A DNA stretch of 64,000 bases from Neisseriaceae bacterium JH1-16. Lineage in GTDB: Bacteria > Pseudomonadota > Gammaproteobacteria > Burkholderiales > Chromobacteriaceae. The DNA is taken from positions 186,001 through 250,000 of the forward strand of contig JAPDNP010000008.1 of assembly GCA_025989215.1 (NCBI GenBank), written 5' to 3'. Shown here piece after piece: positions 58,269 to 64,000 of the stretch (position 1 is its first letter; each line of letters opens with the position of its first letter). The position numbers were made by a program, and so were the translations under genes. Under the pieces are notes generated by a model. The model was not told where the DNA came from and did not search any database. It saw only the letters and a list, made by a program, of their open reading frames with translations.

Positions 58269-58409
58269 GAACCTGTTCACGATCTCGCGAACGAAGGGTC
58301 AGCCAAGGCGAAATGACGCGAAACAGCGGAATGGACACAGAGTCCATGAGCATGTTGAGCGTCATTTCAACGCAGTTTCCCCCGAGTGCAGCAGATCGTG
58401 AACAGGTTC
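58269..58409. mobile_element. Family A palindromic element, copy 4
   Basis: 141 bp, best preserved copy. Tips GAACCTGTTCACGATCT are exact inverted repeats. TTA flanks both sides (58266-58268 and 58410-58412), a 3-bp TNA duplication. Inside: TCGCGAACGAAGGGTC, GAAACAGCGGAATGGACAC, ATGAGCATGTTGAGCGTCAT. It fills most of the gap after ltaE. Confidence 0.93.
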
Positions 58410-58494
58410 TTATCCGTCGACGCCCTTTCCGCTCGCTATTGTCCCCCGAGCCGGTCTACAACAGAACGACCAGCCCTGCCCCCGGGAGACCCTC

Positions 58495-59277
58495 ATGTCG
58501 CGCCTGCTGTTCGCCCTGCTGCTGGCCGTTTCGGCCAACCTTGTCCATGCCGAGGCCACCAGCGTCGAGACGCTGACGACCCGGCCCGGCGTCACCGAAC
58601 GCTTCCTGCTGCTCAAGCCCGACAAGCCCGCCATCGCCAGCGTGATCCTGTTCGCCGGCGGCGACGGCAATCTGCGCCTCGGCGACGACGGCCGCCCCGG
58701 CAGCAACGGCAACAACTTCCTGGTGCGCACCCGTGCCGCCTGGATGGCGCAGGGCTTCCAGGTCGCGGTGGTCGACGCGCCGTCCGACCGGGCGAGCCAG
58801 GGCGTCACCGCCGGCAACTTCCGCAGCAGCAGCGAGCACGCCGCCGACATCGCCGCGGTGATCGCCTTTCTGAAGCAGCAGGCCGCGGTGCCGGTGTGGC
58901 TGGTCGGCACCAGCCGCGGCACCACCTCGGCGGCGGCGGTCGGCATCCGCCTGCGCGATCGCATCGACGGGCTAGTGCTCACCTCCACCATCAACCACGA
59001 CCGCGGCAACCTCGCCGACCTGGACCTGGCGAAGCTCGACAAGCCGGTGCTGCTGGTCCAGCACAAGCAGGACGCCTGCCCGGAGAGCCGGCTCGACGCG
59101 CTGCAGCCGGTGCTCGACAAGCTCTCCGCCGCCCGTCCCAGGGAACTGGTCACCGTCAACGGCGGCAACAACCGCGGCGACCCGTGCCAAGCGATGGCCT
59201 ATCACGGCTACAACGGCATCGAGGACCAGGTGATCGCGCAGGCCGCCGACTGGATCCGCGCGCACAACCCGCACTGA
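58495..59277 (+). CDS. Secreted alpha/beta hydrolase
   Basis: 260 residues. A signal peptide (about 1-19, ending VHA-EAT) and an alpha/beta hydrolase fold with nucleophile elbow GTSRG (S140) in VWLVGTSRGTTSAAAVG, an oxyanion region FAGGDGNL, and a C-terminal HGYNGIEDQVI that may supply the base. No close family is recognised; the enzyme is probably periplasmic. The ATG at 58495 follows a family A element by 85 bases. A 9-mer copy in the signal peptide encodes part of SANL. Confidence 0.8.
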   Translation: MSRLLFALLLAVSANLVHAEATSVETLTTRPGVTERFLLLKPDKPAIASVILFAGGDGNLRLGDDGRPGSNGNNFLVRTRAAWMAQGFQVAVVDAPSDRASQGVTAGNFRSSSEHAADIAAVIAFLKQQAAVPVWLVGTSRGTTSAAAVGIRLRDRIDGLVLTSTINHDRGNLADLDLAKLDKPVLLVQHKQDACPESRLDALQPVLDKLSAARPRELVTVNGGNNRGDPCQAMAYHGYNGIEDQVIAQAADWIRAHNPH

Positions 59278-59344
59278 GCCCCACGGCGAGCGCAGGCCGG
59301 CCGCGTTGCCGACCGGCGGCCACCGAATCCGATCCGCTCGCCAG

Positions 59345-59369
59345 GCTTGGCCGCACCGTTCGGCCAAGC
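59345..59369. repeat. Inverted 9-mer pair with one imperfect arm
   Basis: GCTTGGCCGCA (one mismatch) faces TTCGGCCAAGC (59359-59369) across a short loop, 68 bases after the hydrolase stop. A family B element follows. Confidence 0.7.
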
Positions 59370-59409
59370 TTGGCCCCAGCCGCCATCTGCCCCTACACTG
59401 GCGAACTTA

Positions 59410-59521
59410 GAGCCGCTAACAAAACCCCCTTGGCGTTGTTATGCAGCCTGGCCGTACCACTTGTACTGTCTACGGCCGCATGCCTAGCCAAGGCCGCTTC
59501 CCTGAGTTTTGTTAGCCGCTC
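59410..59521. mobile_element. Family B palindromic element, copy 4
   Basis: 112 bp. Left tip GAGCCGCTAACAAAAC; right tip read inwards GAGCGGCTAACAAAAC. TTA on both sides (59407-59409 and 59522-59524). Internal GCCGTACCACTTGTACTGTC matches copy 1. It lies between the hydrolase and the peptidase genes. Confidence 0.9.
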
Positions 59522-59551
59522 TTAACGCCCTCTAGATTGAAGACACCCCGC

Positions 59552-61588
59552 ATGCCGCACACCCACGATCCGCACGCCTGGCTGGAAGGCCTGGACGACC
59601 CCGCCGTCACCGCCTGGGTGGCCAAACAGAACGCAGCCACCCACGCCCGCCTCGACGCCGACCCGCGCTTCGCGCCGCTGGCCCGCGAGGTGCTCGCCAC
59701 CCTGCGCGATACCCGACAGATCCCGTTCTTCTCCGAGCACGCCGGCTGGCTGTACAACTTCCACCAGGACGAGGCGCACCCGCGCGGCATCTACCGCAAG
59801 ACCACGCTGGCCGCCTACCGCGAGGGCCTCAACGACTGGCAGATCGTGCTCGACGTCGACGTGCTGGCCGACACGCTGCAACTGGACGCCTATCTCGACT
59901 CGGTGGCGCACTGCACGCTGCGCCCCGAGCGGGTGCTGGTGACGCTGTCGGTCGGCGGTGCCGACGCCAGCGTCACCGTCGAGTACGACCTGGCCGAACA
60001 AGGCTTGGTCGACGGCGGCTTCCACTTCCCCGAGGGCAAGAACCACATCGGCTGGCGCGACCCGGACAGCGTGTTCGTCTGCCCGGCCTGGGACGAGCGC
60101 CAGACCACCCGTGCCGGCTACCCGCGCGAGGTGTGGCTGCTGCAGCGCGGCCAGAGCATGGCCGAGGCCACCCCGCTCTACCAGGCCGACGAGGACGCGA
60201 TGATGGTCGCCGCCTGGCGCTTCCTCGACGGCGACGCCGCCCCGGTCGACATGATCGAGGTGTCCGACAGTTTCTACGCCAAGACCTACTACCTGATCGA
60301 CGCCGAGCACCAGGTCAGCGCCTTGCCGCTGCCGCCGCGCGCCGACGTCGAGTCCTATCTGCACGGCGACCTGGTGGTCAGTCTCGCCGACGACTGGAGC
60401 TGGCAGGGCGACGACTTCGCCGCCGGCAGCCTGCTGGTGCTGAAGCTCGCCGAGCTGGCCGAAGGCCGTGGCCGCGCGCAGTGCCTGCTGGCCCCCGCCG
60501 AACGCCAGGCGGTCGAGGCGGTGGAGAGCACGCTCAACTACATCGTCGTCAACCTGCTCGACAATGTGCAGAGCCGGCTGGTGGCGTTCGAGCGCGGCGC
60601 CGACGGCTGGCGCGAACGGCCGGTCAACACCCCGCAACACGGCGTGATCGAGTTCACCGACCAGCCCTGGGCCACCGACCTGCTGTGCTACAGCCATAGC
60701 GACTTCCTGGAACCGGCCGGCCTGTACCGGCTGGATCTCGCCGACCCGACGGCCGCCCCCGACGTGCTGCGCCGCCAGCCGGCCGCGTTCGACGCCAGCC
60801 CCTACTTGGCCGAACAGTGGCACGCGCGCGCGCCGGATGGCACCGAGGTGCCGTACTTCGTGGTGCGCCGCCGCGATGCAAAACTCGACGGCAGCATGCC
60901 GACGCTGCTGTACGGCTACGGCGGCTTCGAAGTACCGATGCTGCCGCACTACGTCGACAACTTCGGCCCGCAGTGGCTGGAGAAGGGCGGCGCGTTCGCG
61001 GTGGCGTGCATCCGCGGCGGCGGCGAGTTCGGCCCGGCCTGGCACCAGGCGGCGCAGGGTGCCAACCGCCAGGTCGGCTTCGACGACTTCATCGCCATCG
61101 CCGAAGACCTGATCGCGCGCGGCCTGTCCTCACCGGCCAAGCTGGCGATCGAGGGCGGCAGCAATGGCGGCCTGTTGGTCGGCGCCGCGCTGACCCAGCG
61201 CCCGGAACTATTCAAGGCCGTGGTGTGCGAAGTGCCCCTCTTGGACATGCTGCGCTACACCGAGCTGCTGGCTGGCGCCAGCTGGATCGACGAATACGGC
61301 GACCCCACCGACCCCGCCGAACGCGCCGCGCTGGCCGCCTACTCGCCCTACCACCGGCTGGTCGCAAACGTCGCCTACCCGCTGACGCTGTTCACCACCA
61401 GCGCCCGCGACGACCGCGTCCACCCCGGCCACGCGCGCAAGATGGTGGCGCGCCTCAACGAGCTGGGCCACGCCGCGCTGCTGCTGGAAACCGACGCCGG
61501 CGGCCACACCGGCAATGCCGGCCAGGAGCAGACCGCCGAAGAGCTGGCACGGGTGCTGATCTATCTGTACCAGCAGTTGATGGACTGA
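59552..61588 (+). CDS. Prolyl oligopeptidase family (S9A) peptidase
   Basis: 678 residues. An N-terminal beta-propeller-like half begins DPHAWLEGLDDPAVTAWVAKQN; the C-terminal hydrolase half carries the nucleophile S537 in EGGSNGGLLVGAALTQRP, acid D620 in SARDDRVHPGHA and base H652 in GGHTG. LYGYGGFEVPMLPHYVDNFGPQWLEKGG and ACIRGGGEFGPAWHQAA are strong S9A marks. It cleaves short proline-containing peptides; no signal peptide, so probably cytoplasmic. ATG at 59552 preferred over a TTG five codons upstream. Confidence 0.95.
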   Translation: MPHTHDPHAWLEGLDDPAVTAWVAKQNAATHARLDADPRFAPLAREVLATLRDTRQIPFFSEHAGWLYNFHQDEAHPRGIYRKTTLAAYREGLNDWQIVLDVDVLADTLQLDAYLDSVAHCTLRPERVLVTLSVGGADASVTVEYDLAEQGLVDGGFHFPEGKNHIGWRDPDSVFVCPAWDERQTTRAGYPREVWLLQRGQSMAEATPLYQADEDAMMVAAWRFLDGDAAPVDMIEVSDSFYAKTYYLIDAEHQVSALPLPPRADVESYLHGDLVVSLADDWSWQGDDFAAGSLLVLKLAELAEGRGRAQCLLAPAERQAVEAVESTLNYIVVNLLDNVQSRLVAFERGADGWRERPVNTPQHGVIEFTDQPWATDLLCYSHSDFLEPAGLYRLDLADPTAAPDVLRRQPAAFDASPYLAEQWHARAPDGTEVPYFVVRRRDAKLDGSMPTLLYGYGGFEVPMLPHYVDNFGPQWLEKGGAFAVACIRGGGEFGPAWHQAAQGANRQVGFDDFIAIAEDLIARGLSSPAKLAIEGGSNGGLLVGAALTQRPELFKAVVCEVPLLDMLRYTELLAGASWIDEYGDPTDPAERAALAAYSPYHRLVANVAYPLTLFTTSARDDRVHPGHARKMVARLNELGHAALLLETDAGGHTGNAGQEQTAEELARVLIYLYQQLMD

Positions 61589-61614
61589 TCGGTCTCGACC
61601 GACGGCAGCAAAAC

Positions 61615-61641
61615 AAAAGCCCCGCATCAGCGGGGCTTTTT
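61615..61641. terminator. Bidirectional terminator
   Basis: AAAAGCCCCGC and GCGGGGCTTTT pair around ATCA between two convergent genes; it has T-runs on both strands and touches the stop of the DUF1289 gene. Confidence 0.93.
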
Positions 61642-62042
61642 CACTCAGCCAACTCGGGCGGCGGCGTCATGCCACGCTTGCGGTATTCCTCAGCCATGTG
61701 CGCCTTCAGACAGTTGGGGCACAGGCAGTCGCTGCCATCCAGGCTCAGCGGCAACACCTGCGGCAGCTCGTTGCACCAGCAGCCACCGTCCACCGCCCCA
61801 CTGCCGCAGCCGAACGCCGCGCCGCAGCGCTCGCAGCGCTTCTCGCGCACCACCGGTACCGACAGCGCCATCAAGCGCGCCCACACCGCGCGCTTCTCGG
61901 CATTGGAATAGCTCGACCAGCCGCCGATTTCGGCCAGGGTGCGCTGGCAGCCGATGCAATGCGTGCCGCCCGCGTCGAGCTGACACTGCTTCACGCACGG
62001 CGAAGCGACATCGGGTTCACGGGCTGGGGGCTGGGCGGTCAT
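61641..62042 (-). CDS. DUF1289 protein fused to a cysteine-rich CWC domain
   Basis: 133 residues. The first ~60 are DUF1289: SPCVKQCQLDAGGTHCIGCQRTLAEIGGWSSYSNAEKRAVWARL with C16, C20, C29 and C32. The rest is a cysteine-rich CWC-type domain: CERCGAAFGCG, GGCWCNELP and CLCPNCL (C70, C73, C79, C88, C90, C106, C108, C111). The two domains are usually separate proteins. Both probably bind zinc; function unknown. Start ATG at 62042; a longer reading has no similarity. Confidence 0.88.
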   Translation of the reverse strand: MTAQPPAREPDVASPCVKQCQLDAGGTHCIGCQRTLAEIGGWSSYSNAEKRAVWARLMALSVPVVREKRCERCGAAFGCGSGAVDGGCWCNELPQVLPLSLDGSDCLCPNCLKAHMAEEYRKRGMTPPPELAE

Positions 62043-62272
62043 GGCTGGAAACAAGTTGGAGTGAAACGCGGCCGACTGTAGCACGAGCGCCCCCGGGCGG
62101 CGACCGCACCGTGCCGGGCGGTCGCCCGTTCGGCCAAGCTGCCCATTACCTGACCCGCCCACGCCACAGCCCCCGACCAGCGGTCCGGCCGGCACTTGCC
62201 CAGCGCGACCTCGCTGTGCCACATTGTTGAACATAATTAACAGCCGACCGGCACCGTCACCGAGGAGAGACC

Positions 62273-62641
62273 ATGAAGAGCGCCAGCGATATCGTCCTGT
62301 TCCACCGTCACCAGCCCACCGTCCACGACGAGTTCACCACCGCACCGGAGAAGCTGCTCTCCGGCGATGGTGCGCAGACTGTCGATAATTTTTACAGCGA
62401 CGAGACCAGCCAGTTCCACGCCGGGCTGTGGTCGGGCGGTATCGGCGCGTGGAAGGTGCGCTACACCGAGCACGAGTTCTGCACGCTGCTGGAGGGCCGG
62501 GTGCGGGTAACCGACCGCGATGGGCAGAGTGTGGAGTTGGCCGCTGGCGACCATTTCGTGATTCCGGCGGGGTTCGAGGGGGTGTGGGAGGTGTTGGAGC
62601 CGGCGAAGAAGACGTATGCGATTTTTGAGGCGAGTCGCTGA
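62273..62641 (+). CDS. Cupin-domain protein
   Basis: 122 residues. A single cupin barrel of the Cupin_3 (DUF861) type: VRYTEHEFCTLLEGRVRVTDRDGQSVELAAGDHFVIPAGFEGVWEVLEPAKKTYAIFE. Such proteins bind small metabolites or act as (S)-ureidoglycine aminohydrolase-like enzymes, but nothing specific can be read here. The ATG at 62273 has GGAGAG upstream. The 230-base gap before it holds one 9-mer copy (62129). Confidence 0.85.
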   Translation: MKSASDIVLFHRHQPTVHDEFTTAPEKLLSGDGAQTVDNFYSDETSQFHAGLWSGGIGAWKVRYTEHEFCTLLEGRVRVTDRDGQSVELAAGDHFVIPAGFEGVWEVLEPAKKTYAIFEASR

Positions 62642-62896
62642 GGGGGCTTTGGCTCTGTAGTGCCAAGGTTGGCCGAACCCGGCAGTTGCTGTGCTCGGCT
62701 TTGTTGTTTTTGGGATTTGGTAATTGCGGCTTACAAGAGTGTATTGTGCACCACACTAAATTACGCTTTTGTCATGACTATTTTTGTGGCAATATTTATG
62801 CCTCACTACATAAATATCAATGATGAAATAAATTGTATCAGTATAGAGACTTAGCTTAACTTAATATCATCCTTAATATAGACACTAATCAGATCA

Positions 62897-63583
62897 ATGC
62901 TAAATCTACGAGCAGCAATTATCGCAGTGGCCCTTTCTTTCACTAGTGGTCTCGCAGTCTCTTCCCCAAATGATGCCTCTGTTCAAACCATTTTTAAAGA
63001 GGCAAATCAAGGCGATGCTGTAGCCCAGTTTGGATTGGGTACGCTATATGACCTTGGGCTTGAACTACCAAAGAACCAAACGCTAGCTGCTTCTTGGTTT
63101 TTAAAAAGTGCAGTCCAAGGCAATGCAGCCGCACAAAACAGCCTAGGCTCAATGTACCAGCGAGGAGAAGGAGTCGTTAAAGATAACTCCAAAGCTGTGG
63201 AATGGTATAAAAAATCCATAGATCAAGGCTATGGCGAAGCATATGCCAACTTAGGCTACATGTATAATGAAGGCCTTGGAGTAGAAAAAGATGATGCGAA
63301 AGCATTGGAGTTGTATCTTGCCGGAGCTGAAAAGGGAAACCTTAATGCAATGTTAAATGCCGGTGTTTCATACTGGAAAGGCGAAGGCACACCTAAAGAT
63401 CTAGTCCAATCATTTAAATGGCTTGCTATCACGTGGCTTTATACAAAAGCTGCCCCCAGCAGCCGGACAGGCTCACAAGTCCGCAGCGTGATCGCTAAAG
63501 TAAAGCCTGAAATAACACCGGAGCAAATTGCTAGCGCGGAGAGCCTAGCAAGTGAGTGGATAAAGGCCCACCCTAAGAAATAA
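62897..63583 (+). CDS. Secreted Sel1-repeat protein (AT-rich island)
   Basis: 228 residues. A signal peptide (about 1-22) and four Sel1-like repeats at about 42-77, 78-113, 114-149 and 150-185 (AVAQFGLGTLYDLGLELPKN, AAAQNSLGSMYQRGEGVVKD, EAYANLGYMYNEGLGVEKDD, NAMLNAGVSYWKGEGTPKD). Sel1 repeats form alpha-solenoids for protein binding. The gene and the 200 bases before it use AT-rich codons quite unlike the rest of the window, so it looks recently acquired. Start ATG at 62897 lacks a strong ribosome site. Confidence 0.9.
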   Translation: MLNLRAAIIAVALSFTSGLAVSSPNDASVQTIFKEANQGDAVAQFGLGTLYDLGLELPKNQTLAASWFLKSAVQGNAAAQNSLGSMYQRGEGVVKDNSKAVEWYKKSIDQGYGEAYANLGYMYNEGLGVEKDDAKALELYLAGAEKGNLNAMLNAGVSYWKGEGTPKDLVQSFKWLAITWLYTKAAPSSRTGSQVRSVIAKVKPEITPEQIASAESLASEWIKAHPKK

Positions 63584-64000
63584 ACCATTTACCAAAACAC
63601 TGTAATGTAAATAGAACTGGGAAAAGGGTTGCGCCACAAGCCATCGCGTCCTTTCGGCCAACGCTCCTTAACACTGAAGCCTTGTCGGTCTCGCTCGACC
63701 GGTGAGTTCCTTTTCTTGCTTCGCCAAGAAAAGGAACCAAAAGAAGGCGACCCCACGACGCCGGCCCGCTAACGCGGGCTGCCCTGCGGGCGACACGGCC
63801 AACGGGCGGCTGCGCAACTCGCACCGGCTAAAGCCGGCACTCGGACAGTGCTCGCCGACTTCCCCCGTTGACCGCGCCGTCCTCGGCGGCGTCGAAGGGG
63901 AATAGGGGTGCTTGTCGGCAGCAGTCGTGAATGGGGCCAGGCAAAGCAGTGGATGTCTGCCACTGTTGCCTGCTGTGGATAAAGCAGCCGATTGGCGCTT
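63584..64000. other. Non-coding tail with a strong inverted repeat and hairpin-rich block
   Basis: 417 bases without a convincing gene. GTTCCTTTTCTTG (63706-63718) and CAAGAAAAGGAAC (63725-63737) are perfect complements around CTTCGC. Then comes a GC-rich block with short hairpins (CCCGCtaaCGCGGG type). From memory, similar blocks occur between genes in many proteobacterial genomes and are often wrongly translated; I could not check this. A 9-mer copy lies at 63653. Confidence 0.6.

Noticed and set aside
63769-63963. A short minus-strand frame in the final GC-rich block
   Set aside because: The block is hairpin-rich and resembles non-coding repeats that are often wrongly translated; no ribosome site.

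Overview
The window is GC-rich (roughly 65% by eye), densely coded bacterial chromosome. It looks betaproteobacterial, most likely Neisseriales-like. This rests on gene content: ATP-grasp gshA next to gshB, a dciA/DUF721 gene divergent from secA, a maf-rng pair, DUF3422, the sbp-cysT-cysW-cysA order and several chemoreceptors. The lineage is an inference, because there is no rRNA here to confirm it. I saw no tRNA, rRNA, CRISPR array or intact transposase.

Layout. 1-6.6 kb: end of an unknown gene, a DUF962/Mpo1-like protein, dgkA, then gshA-gshB-apbE and a PfkB sugar kinase on the minus strand, and a TlpA-type thioredoxin with a DUF1294 protein on the plus strand. 6.6-8.4 kb: an AT-rich DUF805 gene and the broken remains of a divergent LysR/MFS pair. 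8.4-20 kb: fadH, a small MscS channel, a lipase-like hydrolase, two chemoreceptors, dciA and secA. 20-30 kb: maf, rng, cysE, a 2OG-Fe(II) oxygenase, small proteins, uvrD, a receiver-TPR protein and an orphan LytTR regulator. 30-46.6 kb: the sulfate uptake operon, DUF3422, a large MscS protein, a NitT/TauT-type ABC operon followed by a TctDE-like two-component system, a SiaA-SiaB-SiaC partner-switching operon and proA. 46.9-64 kb: a FixLJ/TtrSR-like two-component pair with a GlcG-family protein, an MFS exporter, a diguanylate cyclase, a HiPIP, DUF2252, ltaE, hydrolases, a prolyl oligopeptidase, a DUF1289-CWC protein, a cupin and an AT-rich Sel1-repeat gene.

The strongest signals are not genes. 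First, a 9-mer, TTGGCCGAA, occurs exactly 42 times, on both strands about equally (22 and 20), against well under one expected from base composition. Many copies lie between genes, and some form perfect inverted pairs at gene ends. This is how DNA uptake sequences behave in naturally transformable bacteria, but the motif matches none I know. Second, two families of small palindromic elements (107-171 bp, at least nine copies) have matching tips and usually TNA 3-bp flanking duplications. Six of the nine abut a gene's stop codon (TAA or TGA, both TNA), as if they insert into stop codons without destroying them.

Working links: gshA/gshB make glutathione; cysE and the sulfate transporter feed cysteine synthesis; the SiaABC set, two other signalling pairs and a GGDEF protein point to surface or aggregation control. 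Predicted functions come from motif and family recognition only; no database search was run.
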